Shown piece by piece: positions 1-8,742 of a DNA stretch of 64,000 bases (position 1 is the stretch's first letter; each line of letters opens with the position of its first letter). Made by a program: the position numbers and the translations under genes. The DNA is from Lachnospiraceae bacterium (GTDB lineage: Bacteria; Bacillota; Clostridia; Lachnospirales; Lachnospiraceae), in contig SVEH01000015.1 in assembly GCA_015057455.1 (NCBI GenBank), forward strand, positions 1 through 64,000, in the 5' to 3' direction. The notes beneath the pieces were generated by a model that did no database searches, was not told the origin of the DNA, and saw only the letters and a list, made by a program, of their open reading frames with translations.

Positions 1-163
1 CTGCAATTTAAGGTAAAAATAATTCATAAAATTTACTACTTGACAATGGTCACATCATAACAGTACCAAGGTTCTCAGACACCTTTAAACATATATATTC
101 GAGCCCCTTTATTATTTGCTGTGTACTAAAGCATATAGATATAATTATTCTTTGTTTTATAAA

Positions 164-334
164 TCTACCCATGAGAGCTAAAATAATAATTATGGTAAGA
201 ATATAAATCTAGTAAGAATAAAAATTTTCTACCCATGACAGCCAAAACAGTAATTATGGTAAGAATATAAATCTAGTAAAAATGAAAATTTTCTACCCAT
301 AAGAGGCAAAACAGTAATTATGGTAAGAATATAA
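164..334. repeat. 64-bp tandem repeat, about 2.7 copies
   Basis: The words TCTACCCAT recur at 164, 228 and 292, exactly 64 bp apart, and each unit continues with AATTATGGTAAGAATATAA. The third copy breaks off near 334. There is no open frame. The first 656 bases contain no gene; besides this array they hold the palindromic element at 351-612. Confidence 0.9.
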
Positions 335-350
335 CAAAAAAGAAATATCT

Positions 351-612
351 CATAAAAGCTATAATACTCATAAGCAAGGGTTAAAATTTAAGAGGAATAT
401 AGTATATTTTTCGGGGTTTGCAAACCGTCGGCGTTTAGTGAATACGAGCATAAATTATGCGAAGTATGAACTTAACGACCGTTACGCTTTGCAACGGAGC
501 GCAAGCGGTGAGAAAAATAAACTATATTCCTCTTAAATTTGAAACTAGCATAAAAGTCTAAAACTTTCGCGAAGCTAAAAAAACACCCGAATTTTGAGCG
601 AAGCTCAAAATT
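351..612. repeat. Dispersed palindromic element, full-length copy
   Basis: Near-perfect 28-29 bp inverted arms (385-413 and 512-540, reading AATTTAAGAGGAATATAGT inwards) enclose about 98 bp that is itself imperfectly palindromic and more GC-rich than the surroundings. The left flank (351-384) recurs at 23211-23242. The right flank (541-612) recurs inverted at 25073-25140. It contains no ORF. I read it as a non-autonomous, MITE- or REP-like intergenic element. Confidence 0.75.
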
Positions 613-643
613 AATTAGGCCTCTGTCAGAATGACAGAGGCCT
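590..643 (-). terminator. Two stacked terminator hairpins of the feo operon
   Basis: Reading the minus strand, an 11-12 bp stem with a 3-base loop (643-617, AGGCCTCTGTCA arm) is followed by a second 10-bp stem (612-590, AATTTTGAGC arm) and then CGGGTG with seven T. The second is a good intrinsic terminator, 45-67 bases beyond the last gene of the feo block. The second stem belongs to a hairpin family also found at 9347 and 25073. Confidence 0.8.
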
Positions 644-656
644 AGCCCCCGACAAA

Positions 657-812
657 TTAGAGTTTAGATTGGCAATCACATGCTTTTTTGCTACATTCTT
701 TCCCATATGGGCAGCCTATACATGTCTGGCCATTTTTCTTTGATATATATATGTATGTAAATGCACTGCCTACAATAGCTATTAGAATTAAAATTATAAT
801 TATATCTATCAT
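657..812 (-). CDS. FeoB-associated Cys-rich membrane protein (51 aa)
   Basis: This small gene encodes one N-terminal membrane helix (residues 2-24), then a short cytosolic tail with five cysteines (31, 34, 40, 45, 47), including one CxxC. That is the layout of the FeoB-associated Cys-rich membrane proteins that follow feoB in many Firmicutes. They are thought to help ferrous iron uptake; the exact role is not settled. It starts at ATG 812, 51 bases after the feoB stop, with GGTG upstream, and ends just before the paired terminators. It is therefore the last gene of a feoA-feoB-X operon. The identification rests on position plus the helix-then-Cys pattern and is fairly secure. Confidence 0.85.
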   Translation of the reverse strand: MIDIIIILILIAIVGSAFTYIYISKKNGQTCIGCPYGKECSKKACDCQSKL

Positions 813-862
813 ATTATATCACCACTTTTTATTACTTTTTATTACTACTTATACTTCTTTCT

Positions 863-2860
863 TTATATCTTGCTTTGAACAACTTTCTTAGAAGTTTGTT
901 GTTTATCACCTTTTAGCATTAAATATACTATTATTCCAATCATTGTTGCTACAGCTATTAGTCCTGGTACAAAGCCTTTTCCTACTGTTCCTTCTGTAAT
1001 TATTGTTCCTATTTGATATATCAAAAATGCTACAATATATCCTGTTACTAGTTGAAGTGCAACGCCTCCAAACATCCATTTTCTATCATTTATTTCTGAG
1101 CTCATTGCTCCTATTGCTGCAAAACATGGCGGTGAAAATAAATTAAACATTAGGCATGCTAGTGCAGCTACTTTTGTTATTCCAAATATAGCTGCAACTT
1201 CTGTAGCACCACCTGTTAATGCAAGCTCTTCTGTATTAATAAAGTTAGTCACACCATAGCAAACTGCAAGTGTTCCAACTACATTTTCCTTAGCAATAAA
1301 TCCTGTTAAAGCTGCCGCAGCCATCTGCCATACACCAAATCCTAATGGAATAAGCACTACTGCAAATGGTGATGCAATTGTTGCTAATATGGACGTACTT
1401 TCCATACCTTCTTCCACTAGTTCAAAGTTCCAGTTAAATGCCTGCATAATTTGAACTAATGTATTACATACAAGTATAACTGTTCCTGCCTTAACTACAT
1501 ACGACCACCCTCTGGAAAGCATTGAGAAAAATGCTCTTTTTATTGATGGCAACTTATAATCTGGTAATTCTATAATAAAAAATGATTTTTTGTTCTTATG
1601 TCCGACAATTCTATTCACTACTAATGCACCTATAAATATTAATAAAATACCCACAAAATACATAAGAGTTCCTATCCATGATGCATCTGCAAAAAATACA
1701 CCTGCAAATAATGCTATTACAGGAAGTTTTGCTCCACATGGCATAAATGGAGCTAGCATTGCAGTTGCTCTTCTCTCTCTCTCGTCACGAATAGTTCTAC
1801 ATGCCATAATTCCAGGCACAGCACATCCTGTTGTTACTACAAAAGGAATTACTGACTTACCTGACAAACCCACTCTTTTAAATATTGGGTCAAATACTAC
1901 CGACACCCTAGACATATATCCACAATCTTCTAATAAAGCAATTAGAAAATACATAACCATTACTAAAGGTAAAAATCCAACAACTGCTCCAACACCACCA
2001 ATAATACCTTCTACTAGCATTGCTTGCAATAATGGATGCGCGTCTTCTACTAGACTACCAATAAACCTTTGAAATATTTCTATCCAACCTACAAATGTAT
2101 CTGCAAGCCACGGACCTAGCGATGATTGAGATATATCAAATACTAAAAACATAACAAGGGCAAATACTGGAATACCTAACAACTTATTAGTAATTACGGC
2201 ATCAATTTTATCTCCAATATTCTTATCCTTTGTCTTAATCTTACGATTCTCAACTGTTTTCACTATATCATTTACAAATTCAAATCTTTTACGATCTGCT
2301 GCTTCAACAGCAACCTTATCTGTCATATCAATATCAACTTGAACATATGGAGCTTCTTGTTTTGCTTTCATATGATTATATGATGCTTCTACTACTTTAT
2401 CTAATCCATTTGATGAAGTCGAGATAGTATTAACAACTGGACACCCTAATTTAGCTGATAAAACCTCTATATCAATCTTCGTATCTTTCTTTTCATTAAC
2501 ATCACTTTTATTTAGAGCTACTACCATAGGAATTCCTAACTCTAATAATTGTGTAGTAAAAAATAAACTTCTACTTAGATTCGTTCCATCTACAATGTTG
2601 ATTATCACATCTGGTTTCTCGTCTTTAATATAAGTACTTGTAACACTTTCATCTGATGTAAAAGGTGACATAGAATATGCACCTGGTAAATCAACAATAA
2701 TTACTTCCTCTTTCCCTTTTTTATAACATTTCTTAATAGGATGCTCATTCTTATCTACTGTAACACCTGCCCAGTTCCCTACTTTTTCATTGCGCCCTGT
2801 AAGAGCATTATACATAGTAGTTTTACCGGAGTTGGGATTACCTGCAAGGGCAATTCTCAT
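863..2860 (-). CDS. feoB: Ferrous iron transporter B
   Basis: FeoB carries Fe2+ across the cytoplasmic membrane and has a cytosolic GTPase domain. The G motifs are clear: GNPNSGKT (7-14), DLPG (57-60) and NKSD (117-120). A spacer domain follows to about residue 225. The rest is a polytopic membrane domain with the two FeoB gate segments, PCGAKLPVIALFAG and SPPCFAA, each carrying the conserved cysteine. The length of 665 residues is normal for the short Firmicute form. The start ATG 2860 has AAAGGAGG before it. feoA lies 253 bp upstream, with a palindromic operator-like site in the gap at 2904-2921, and the Cys-rich partner lies downstream. It is intact, with no odd features. Confidence 0.97.
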   Translation of the reverse strand: MRIALAGNPNSGKTTMYNALTGRNEKVGNWAGVTVDKNEHPIKKCYKKGKEEVIIVDLPGAYSMSPFTSDESVTSTYIKDEKPDVIINIVDGTNLSRSLFFTTQLLELGIPMVVALNKSDVNEKKDTKIDIEVLSAKLGCPVVNTISTSSNGLDKVVEASYNHMKAKQEAPYVQVDIDMTDKVAVEAADRKRFEFVNDIVKTVENRKIKTKDKNIGDKIDAVITNKLLGIPVFALVMFLVFDISQSSLGPWLADTFVGWIEIFQRFIGSLVEDAHPLLQAMLVEGIIGGVGAVVGFLPLVMVMYFLIALLEDCGYMSRVSVVFDPIFKRVGLSGKSVIPFVVTTGCAVPGIMACRTIRDERERRATAMLAPFMPCGAKLPVIALFAGVFFADASWIGTLMYFVGILLIFIGALVVNRIVGHKNKKSFFIIELPDYKLPSIKRAFFSMLSRGWSYVVKAGTVILVCNTLVQIMQAFNWNFELVEEGMESTSILATIASPFAVVLIPLGFGVWQMAAAALTGFIAKENVVGTLAVCYGVTNFINTEELALTGGATEVAAIFGITKVAALACLMFNLFSPPCFAAIGAMSSEINDRKWMFGGVALQLVTGYIVAFLIYQIGTIITEGTVGKGFVPGLIAVATMIGIIVYLMLKGDKQQTSKKVVQSKI

Positions 2861-2903
2861 TATTATTCCTCCTTTAATCTGTCCTATATGACACTTCCAA
2901 GAT

Positions 2904-2921
2904 AGTTAGTTTACACTAACT
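2904..2921. promoter_or_regulatory. Operator-like palindrome upstream of feoB
   Basis: GTTAGT-TTAC-ACTAAC (2905-2920, extended by A and T on the two sides) is a perfect 6-bp dyad with a 4-base centre. Its arms are identical to the two copies before feoA. It lies 44-61 bases upstream of the feoB start, which suggests that feoB also has its own promoter under the same regulator. The half-site resembles DtxR/IdeR-type boxes; the regulator itself is not in the window. Confidence 0.6.
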
Positions 2922-3113
2922 GGTTTCTAAAAAATAAAAACTATTATTTAAAACTTATATTCTTCCTCTTTTTCCACCCTACAAATAATATAATATATAT
3001 CTAACTAATACCATAACTCTAATAATTATATTATTATCTTCAATCTTAACAATATAACTTAATCTTTATAATAATATATACAAAATCAATAGTATTAAAG
3101 TTACTGAACTCAA

Positions 3114-3326
3114 CTAAACCAATATTGCATCTGCTAATGCATTATCAATATTATATCTACTATCCTTAATTGAGACTATACACCCACTTTTACGACGAGT
3201 AACAACAGTTATAGGTTCACCCGAATAACAACCTAAAGAAAATAAAAATGCATCTAATTCTTCATCTTGAGTATTAATCTTTTTAATAATATATTCTTTA
3301 TCTTCTACCGCTTCTCTTAAACTCAT
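3114..3326 (-). CDS. feoA: Ferrous iron transport protein A
   Basis: This is a 70-residue SH3-like FeoA domain, a cytosolic partner of FeoB. Typical features are the segment on an even-sized spacing before GEPITVVTRR, the central Ser/Gly-rich turn and the closing NIDNALADAILV, where family members read a basic/Ala turn ending in I/V. The start ATG 3326 follows TGGAGG at good spacing. It is the first gene of the feo group, with two operator-like palindromes 67-117 bases upstream. The length matches the stand-alone FeoA family (70-80 residues). The function as a regulator or stabiliser of FeoB is family knowledge. Confidence 0.93.
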   Translation of the reverse strand: MSLREAVEDKEYIIKKINTQDEELDAFLFSLGCYSGEPITVVTRRKSGCIVSIKDSRYNIDNALADAILV

Positions 3327-3392
3327 AATATATCCTCCATTCTATAATATTCTACGCAACAATTCGTATACTAAAAATCCAAATATATTGAT

Positions 3393-3443
3393 GTTAGTCG
3401 CAACTAACCAAAACATTTATTTTTTGGTTAGTATATACTAACC
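3393..3443. promoter_or_regulatory. Tandem operator-like palindromes upstream of feoA
   Basis: Two perfect dyads with identical arms, GTTAGT-CGCA-ACTAAC (3393-3408) and GTTAGT-ATAT-ACTAAC (3427-3442), lie 34 bp apart centre to centre (about three helical turns). They sit just upstream of feoA, where its promoter must be. The third copy is before feoB. A metal-responsive repressor of the DtxR type is the likely ligand, by position and half-site similarity. The identity of the regulator is inference. Confidence 0.7.
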
Positions 3444-3493
3444 TTATCTTCTTTATATCATTTTTTTACTAATTTGTCAATACCTAAAAATTC

Positions 3494-3523
3494 AGGCTCT
3501 CATAACCTTATTCCTGAGAGCCT
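3494..3523 (-). terminator. Terminator of trxA
   Basis: On the minus strand an AGGCTCTCA / TGAGAGCCT stem (9 bp, 12-base loop) lies 17 bases past the trxA stop and is followed by GAATTTTTA. It separates trxA from the feo promoter region. Confidence 0.7.
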
Positions 3524-3539
3524 AAATTGTTCTAATATC

Positions 3540-3848
3540 CTATTTTACAAGTTCTTGAATCTCACTTTTTGAGATAAGTCCAACTGATTTATTAACTATT
3601 TCTCCATTCTCAATTACGACTAATGTCGGTATGCTCATAATTTGATACTGAGCAGCCAATTCCCCTTCTTCATCAACATTAACCTTAACTACTTTTATAT
3701 TGTTATTCTCATTAGCAATTCCCTCAACTACAGGTGCTATCATTTTGCATGGTCCACACCAACTAGCCCAAAAATCTACTAATACCTTTTTGTCACTATT
3801 TAAAACTTCCTCGTTAAAATTGTTCTTAGTCACTTCTAACACTGCCAC
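3540..3848 (-). CDS. trxA: Thioredoxin
   Basis: This is a cytosolic dithiol reductase of 102 residues, the standard thioredoxin length. The WCGPC active site is at 30-34, the cis-proline motif SIPT ends near residue 75, and the C-terminal beta-alpha unit is complete. The start is GTG at 3848, preceded by AAAGGAGG with nine bases between; no in-frame ATG fits better. It has its own terminator, so it is probably monocistronic. Its neighbours (rubrerythrin, rubredoxin-like protein, feo genes) make an iron and redox block. A thioredoxin reductase gene is not in the window. Confidence 0.96.
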   Translation of the reverse strand: MAVLEVTKNNFNEEVLNSDKKVLVDFWASWCGPCKMIAPVVEGIANENNNIKVVKVNVDEEGELAAQYQIMSIPTLVVIENGEIVNKSVGLISKSEIQELVK

Positions 3849-4052
3849 AGCTATCTACCTCCTTTGACTATCACTCCCAATTTTACATCTAATTTTGTTA
3901 TTATTCAACTGTATTTTCTAGAATTATACTTATTATTCCATAGATATTATTTTAGATATTATTTTATAGAAAAAACAATCATAATTTCTAGTAACTATCA
4001 ATTTTCAAATAACCTCAAACAACAACTTCGATTTACAAATTAATATTTCTAT

Positions 4053-4589
4053 CTAGTAATTACTTGCATTAATCTCAAAATAGCTTTGAGGATGATTACA
4101 TGTTGGGCAAACTTCAGGAGCTTTTGTGCCTACTATTATATGTCCACAGTTACGGCACTCCCAAACCTTTACTTCACTCTTTTCAAATACTTCTTTCATT
4201 TCTACATTATGAAGTAATGCTCTATATCTTTCCTCATGATGTTTTTCAACTGCTGCAACTAATCTAAACTTTCTAGCTAAATCAGTAAATCCTTCTTCCT
4301 CAGCTGTTTTTGCAAATTCCTCATACATATCAGTCCACTCATAGTTCTCACCTTGAGCTGCTGAAGCTAAGTTCTCAGCTGTATTACCTATTCCTTCTAA
4401 TTCTTTAAACCACATTTTTGCATGTTCTTTTTCATTATTAGCTGTCTTTAAGAAAATATCTGATATTTGCTCAAATCCTTCCTTCTTTGCAACTGATGCA
4501 AAATATGTGTATTTATTTCTTGCTTGTGATTCTCCTGCAAAAGCCTCCATTAAATTCTTCTCTGTTTTTGTTCCTGAATATTTAGACAT
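4053..4589 (-). CDS. rbr: Rubrerythrin
   Basis: Rubrerythrin reduces hydrogen peroxide to water in anaerobes. The N-terminal ferritin-like diiron domain carries the ligand motifs AGESQAR (Glu20), EKEH (53-56) and EKHHEERY near 115-122. The C-terminal rubredoxin domain binds one Fe through Cys145, Cys148, Cys161 and Cys164 (CRNC and CPTC). At 178 residues it is close to the usual 190 of the classical fused form. The start ATG 4589 follows GAAAGGAAGG. The 38-residue rubredoxin-like gene upstream on the same strand could encode an electron donor, but a repeat array of 171 bp lies between them, so co-transcription is uncertain. Confidence 0.96.
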   Translation of the reverse strand: MSKYSGTKTEKNLMEAFAGESQARNKYTYFASVAKKEGFEQISDIFLKTANNEKEHAKMWFKELEGIGNTAENLASAAQGENYEWTDMYEEFAKTAEEEGFTDLARKFRLVAAVEKHHEERYRALLHNVEMKEVFEKSEVKVWECRNCGHIIVGTKAPEVCPTCNHPQSYFEINASNY

Positions 4590-4694
4590 AATTCTTTCCT
4601 TCCTTTCATTTGCTATAAAACTATTTCATTCTAATAAATATTAGCATATATACTATATGTTTATATATTATATATTATATATTATATATATTAT

Positions 4695-4865
4695 TCTTAC
4701 ACATATATTTAATTTTTACACATATATTTATTGTTTATACATGTATTTAATCTTTATACATATGTTTATTGTTTATACATGTATTTAATCTTTATACATA
4801 TGTTTAATATCTATACATGAGTTTAATGCCCATACTTATATTTAATATTTATACATATGTTTATA
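4695..4865. repeat. 19-bp tandem repeat, nine copies
   Basis: Nine direct repeats of exactly 19 bp, close to TTTATACATATGTTTAAT plus one variable base, run without gaps from 4695 to 4865. They lie in the 417-bp gap between the rubrerythrin start and the small rubredoxin-like gene. The units contain CATATG/CATGTA dyads and are nearly pure A/T. No ORF is present. The rest of that gap is A/T-rich with no other recognisable signal. Confidence 0.9.
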
Positions 4866-5006
4866 CATAACTTTCTAAATTCATAACTTATAGTTATTTT
4901 GTTTTAGTATTTTAAATTTAACATTATTTGTTTTTTAAGTTTTTATATTATCGGATTCTTAATTCAAAATGTTATTTGTTTTTGCTTTTTAATAATTAAA
5001 TGTTTT

Positions 5007-5123
5007 TTACTCCTCTACTGCTTCGCAATCTTCTTCTCCAACACCACATACTGGACATATAACTTCTTGTCCTTCTTCTAATTCAAATTCCTCCATACAT
5101 ACATTACACTTATACTTTTTCAT
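5007..5123 (-). CDS. Rubredoxin-like small protein (38 aa)
   Basis: A 38-codon frame starts at ATG 5121-5123 with AAGGAG at ideal spacing and ends with TAA at 5007-5009. It encodes MKKYKCNVC at the N-terminus and ICPVCGVGEEDC further on, so two CxxC pairs (Cys6/9 and Cys23/26) separated by an acidic loop. This matches the minimal rubredoxin or zinc-ribbon fold of very short rubredoxin-like proteins in clostridia, although true rubredoxins are about 52 residues and have CPxCG in both loops. An iron or zinc site is likely. The position before rubrerythrin suggests electron transfer in peroxide defence, which is inference. Confidence 0.8.
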   Translation of the reverse strand: MKKYKCNVCMEEFELEEGQEVICPVCGVGEEDCEAVEE

Positions 5124-5427
5124 AATATCATTCTCCTTATCATTATATTTTTTATTTGTCTAGTATTTTCTTATTATCACATTTAATCTGTATTTTATAT
5201 TTTACTTTCGTTGCCTAAAATACTCTGTATTTATATTGATGTGACTTCTTATAAACAACTTATTTGTTATTTATGAGTTTATTATATACAAATCTGTTTG
5301 TACTTTCTGTGACTTTATCACATTAACTATATTTTTTTACAAAGTCCACTTTACATTCATTAAGTCTAATTTATTTTAAGCTATATTAATACTCTTAAAT
5401 TATATATTTAAGTTTAGTCTGTATGCC
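5124..5427. other. A/T-rich intergenic stretch, no gene seen
   Basis: About 300 bases lie between the small rubredoxin-like gene and the DUF4956 stop codon. It probably holds the promoter of the former. I see no ORF with a ribosome binding site and no convincing terminator stem. Confidence 0.5.
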
Positions 5428-6126
5428 TTATAGCTCTATCAACTCATTCTCTTGTCTTGAAATAGTAATTTCTAAGTTACCATTTCTACAACGTAGTTTA
5501 TCTATCATTAACTTTTCCACGCCTGCATCTTTTAGAGTAATATTGTATGTTAATCTAAACAAACTACCTAAATTAGTTGTTGTTACATTTATTAGCTCAA
5601 CTTCCTTAGCATATTCATCGAAAATTTCACTAAAAACTTCCGTATAATCCAAATCCTCTGGAATTGTTATTCTTACTGTTTTATAAATCAAGTTATTTCT
5701 TGTTTCACCAAAATTCAATTTGCTATAAATCAGACACACACCACACATAATAACGGTAAATAATACCGCATATGCTAAATATCCCATTCCGCTTATAAGA
5801 CCAGCTCCCATAGCTAAGAAAAGCATCCCTATTTCTCTAGCTGTACCTTGTGCTGAACGAAATCTTACCAAGCTAAATGCTCCCGCAACAGCAACACCTG
5901 TACCAATATTACCATTTACCATCATAATAACGATACACACTATGGCAGGTAACATTGCCAGTGTCATTACAAAACTTTTTGTACATCTAGTTCTATACAT
6001 ATATGTAAGGGTAACAATTAAGCCTATTACTAATGACACACCTACACATAATAAAAAGTCTCCTATACTTATTATATTCGTTGTCTCTGTATCAAATAAA
6101 CCTTTAAAAATATTTACCATATTCAT
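5428..6126 (-). CDS. DUF4956 membrane protein, partner of VTC polymerase
   Basis: This 232-residue protein has about four membrane helices in its first 140 residues and a soluble C-terminal domain rich in beta-alpha segments. The stretch GAFSLVRFRSAQGTAREIG (about 80-100) is the signature of the DUF4956 family. Members sit next to bacterial VTC-domain polyphosphate polymerases, as here (gene ends 170 bp upstream), and are thought to form the membrane part through which the polymer passes. That role is inferred from the pairing. Either of two close ATGs could be the start; AAGGAG precedes both. Confidence 0.85.
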   Translation of the reverse strand: MNMVNIFKGLFDTETTNIISIGDFLLCVGVSLVIGLIVTLTYMYRTRCTKSFVMTLAMLPAIVCIVIMMVNGNIGTGVAVAGAFSLVRFRSAQGTAREIGMLFLAMGAGLISGMGYLAYAVLFTVIMCGVCLIYSKLNFGETRNNLIYKTVRITIPEDLDYTEVFSEIFDEYAKEVELINVTTTNLGSLFRLTYNITLKDAGVEKLMIDKLRCRNGNLEITISRQENELIEL

Positions 6127-6295
6127 ATATCTCCTTATCTATTATATATTTCCTTCAATCCTATTTGTTCCGTCATATTATTTTTATTCCATAATATTAA
6201 TTTATCCATCTATAATCTTTTGCGTAGTCATACTTTTTTCAGTAATTTTTTTTACAGTTACTTTTTTCTACAATTAAATTTTTTATCTAAAATTC

Positions 6296-7003
6296 TTAAA
6301 TATAAACATTAACTAATTCCTCATAAGCCTTTCCATATTTAGAAAAAGGTTGTTTACATATATGTTCTTTTGTTAAAACTGCCGTTAACCACAAAGGTAT
6401 TGCCTTAGCAGTTTTTATTTCCATAATCATATGTCCACTCTCTAAAATTGGTGTTCCATAGGCATCCTTTTCCAATGACAAATTATCTTCTCGCCAAAGA
6501 ATATTTTCATCAAAAGTAACTTTAAAATCACTACCATCCCTCATATAATAAGCTTCTCTTTCATAACTAATATAAACTTCAGGTTTTAAATCCTTATAAT
6601 AAGAGATAAAATAATCAATTTCATTGGCAATTTGAGATGTATCATCTATGGTACTTTTTCCACAAAGCCATGGCATGGCCTTGCTATATGGTAATGCTAT
6701 TCTTCTTTTATAAACTACATCTTCAAACTTCTTCTTTATCTCTACATACACACAATCATCATTCTTAACCTTATCATAGCTTCGAATACGAAGTTTTTCC
6801 CTATACACTGGCTTTTCAATGGAATGTCGTATCAATCGAAAATTCTCCGTATCAAAATATATATTTCTAATAGTTGTTTTTCCGTATTGATCCATTTGCA
6901 TGTATGGCTCTAATGCTTTTAAAACTGCATTTTTCTGTTCTTTTGTAATAATATACTTTAATTCATATCTTTCAAAAACATTTGTAATTGATATATCAAT
7001 CAC
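6296..7003 (-). CDS. VTC-domain polyphosphate polymerase
   Basis: This cytosolic protein of 235 residues has the VTC (triphosphate tunnel) fold that makes polyphosphate from ATP. Typical motifs are FERYELKYIIT (10-20), the basic strand REKLRIRSY near 68-76, VYVEIKKKF around 85-93 with the metal- or phosphate-binding Glu-Lys pattern, VYKRRI soon after, and a late IMEIK strand. It lies 17 bp after the antiporter gene and before DUF4956, so the three are probably one transcript. Full activity in bacteria normally needs the DUF4956 partner. It is intact. Confidence 0.87.
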   Translation of the reverse strand: MIDISITNVFERYELKYIITKEQKNAVLKALEPYMQMDQYGKTTIRNIYFDTENFRLIRHSIEKPVYREKLRIRSYDKVKNDDCVYVEIKKKFEDVVYKRRIALPYSKAMPWLCGKSTIDDTSQIANEIDYFISYYKDLKPEVYISYEREAYYMRDGSDFKVTFDENILWREDNLSLEKDAYGTPILESGHMIMEIKTAKAIPLWLTAVLTKEHICKQPFSKYGKAYEELVNVYI

Positions 7004-7020
7004 CTCTTATTCATTACAAT

Positions 7021-8646
7021 TTATAGCACTCCTTCTATTGGGTCCTTTCCTTCCTTATACATAACCACAATATCTCCATCAAGAATAATTGTTTTTCCAT
7101 CTGGAATTATTGTTTCTTCACCTCTAATAACCATAGCAATTAACACATTTTTAGCTAATTTTAACCTTCCTATTGTTTTTCCACACCACTTATGGTCCTT
7201 AGTTATATATTTTTCTTTCAAATGTTCTTGAGCGTTAGTTGTATAAGGTGGAATATTTAATATCAAATTATCTCCCGCCTTAATAATTGTATTTCCCTTT
7301 GTAATAATAGTTTCCTTTCCACGTTTTATCATAAGAGCTAAAGAACCTGTTGGAAGATTCACATCCTTTATCATTTTATTCTCCCATTCATGTCCTCGTG
7401 CTATATGCATTCTCATAAGCTGTAGTGATGTTTCTTCTTGATAATCATTAAATGTCTTTCTAACATCTTGGTTATTATCCACTAGCTTTAGCCCTCTTGC
7501 TATACTTGGCAACAAAGTTCCCTGTACCAAAACTGATAAAAGAGACACTATAAAAACTATATGGAATAAGTCCTGTTTCATAGCAACACCAGCTGCAACT
7601 GCATGTATTGCAAACACTGAAGACGATGCTCCCCTAAGTCCTGCCCACGATAACAGTAAACATTCCTTAAAACTATATTTCATAGGTAACATTAATACAA
7701 ATATTGCAATTGGTCTTGCTACAAATGTAATTAACACAGCAATTCCAACAGCTACACCAATAGTATCTATCATCATATGAGGTATAGTAAGCAAGCCTAT
7801 TAAGAAAAATATCACTATTTGGGCCAAACTAGTTACACCATCAAAGAAAGGAATTAATGTATTCTTATGGGATATCTTACTATTTCCCACCACAATTCCT
7901 AAAATATACACAGCTAAATATTCATTTCCATCTAATAAAACTGATGAACCATAACACAATAAAACCATTGAAATTAAAAATATAGTATCCAATCCCTCAG
8001 ACACTGCTTTTGTCTTAGTTAATACAAAAATAGAAATCTCTGCAAGGGCAAATCCCAATACAATTCCTATAATTATCTGAAGCAATACAATTTTTACGAT
8101 TTCAATTTCAGAATATCCATTTCCATTTACCAATGCTATTGCTATTATTGTAAGCAAATATGCCATTGGGTCATTACTTCCACTTTCTACTTCTAAAACT
8201 GAAGCCATACCATTCCTTAAGTTCAATTTCTTCTTTCTGAGAATTGCAAATACACTTGCTGCATCAGTACAAGACAAAACTGCACCAATTAAAAAACTTT
8301 CTAATAATGATATATGTAAAACAAGATGGCACATAAATGTAACAATTCCTGCTGTTATTACAACACCTATGGTAGATAAGGAAATTGACTTTACAGCATA
8401 AGCTTTGGCAACTGTCCACTTTGTATTAAATCCACCATAAAACATAATAAAAGTAAGAGCAGTTGAACAAACTCTTTCTGCCATCTCAAAACTTTCAAAG
8501 GATAACTTAAATAATCCATCCACACCAAATAAAATGCCTATAAACATAAATGTCATAAGGGCTGGCATGCCAACCCTATCTGAAAATTTTTCTGCAAATA
8601 TACATACAAATAAAATCATTGCCGCAAGAATAAACATTGCTGCCAT
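7021..8646 (-). CDS. CPA1-family K+/H+ or Na+/H+ antiporter with TrkA-C domains
   Basis: This 541-residue protein has about 12 membrane helices followed by a cytosolic tail with two TrkA_C-like repeats, HEWENKMIKDVNLP... and HKWCGKTIGRLKL..., each ending in a GD-(N/I)-hydrophobic strand. CTDAASVF and ESGSNDPMAY are the conserved transport motifs with the ND pair of CPA1 (NhaP2/KhaP-like) antiporters. The RCK-C tail points to nucleotide-gated potassium/proton exchange, but the ion is not settled by sequence. I chose ATG 8646, with GAGAGG seven bases before it, over the longer in-frame start at 8697. Transcription likely continues into the VTC gene. Confidence 0.88.
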   Translation of the reverse strand: MAAMFILAAMILFVCIFAEKFSDRVGMPALMTFMFIGILFGVDGLFKLSFESFEMAERVCSTALTFIMFYGGFNTKWTVAKAYAVKSISLSTIGVVITAGIVTFMCHLVLHISLLESFLIGAVLSCTDAASVFAILRKKKLNLRNGMASVLEVESGSNDPMAYLLTIIAIALVNGNGYSEIEIVKIVLLQIIIGIVLGFALAEISIFVLTKTKAVSEGLDTIFLISMVLLCYGSSVLLDGNEYLAVYILGIVVGNSKISHKNTLIPFFDGVTSLAQIVIFFLIGLLTIPHMMIDTIGVAVGIAVLITFVARPIAIFVLMLPMKYSFKECLLLSWAGLRGASSSVFAIHAVAAGVAMKQDLFHIVFIVSLLSVLVQGTLLPSIARGLKLVDNNQDVRKTFNDYQEETSLQLMRMHIARGHEWENKMIKDVNLPTGSLALMIKRGKETIITKGNTIIKAGDNLILNIPPYTTNAQEHLKEKYITKDHKWCGKTIGRLKLAKNVLIAMVIRGEETIIPDGKTIILDGDIVVMYKEGKDPIEGVL

Positions 8647-8742
8647 GTTATCATCCTCTCTTATTTCCTTACAAATAAGTCTATCGCATATTACCAACTA
8701 TTTTTCTTATTTATATTTCCTTTATACTAACACAATTGGTAT

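Noticed and set aside
688-891. Plus-strand frame of 67 codons
   Set aside because: It runs antisense to the Cys-rich FeoB partner and the feoB end, and has no ribosome binding site.
4695-4865. CRISPR array
   Set aside because: The units are 19 bp and directly adjoin with no unique spacers, and there are no cas genes. The same applies to the repeats at 13490-13699 and 62482-62589.
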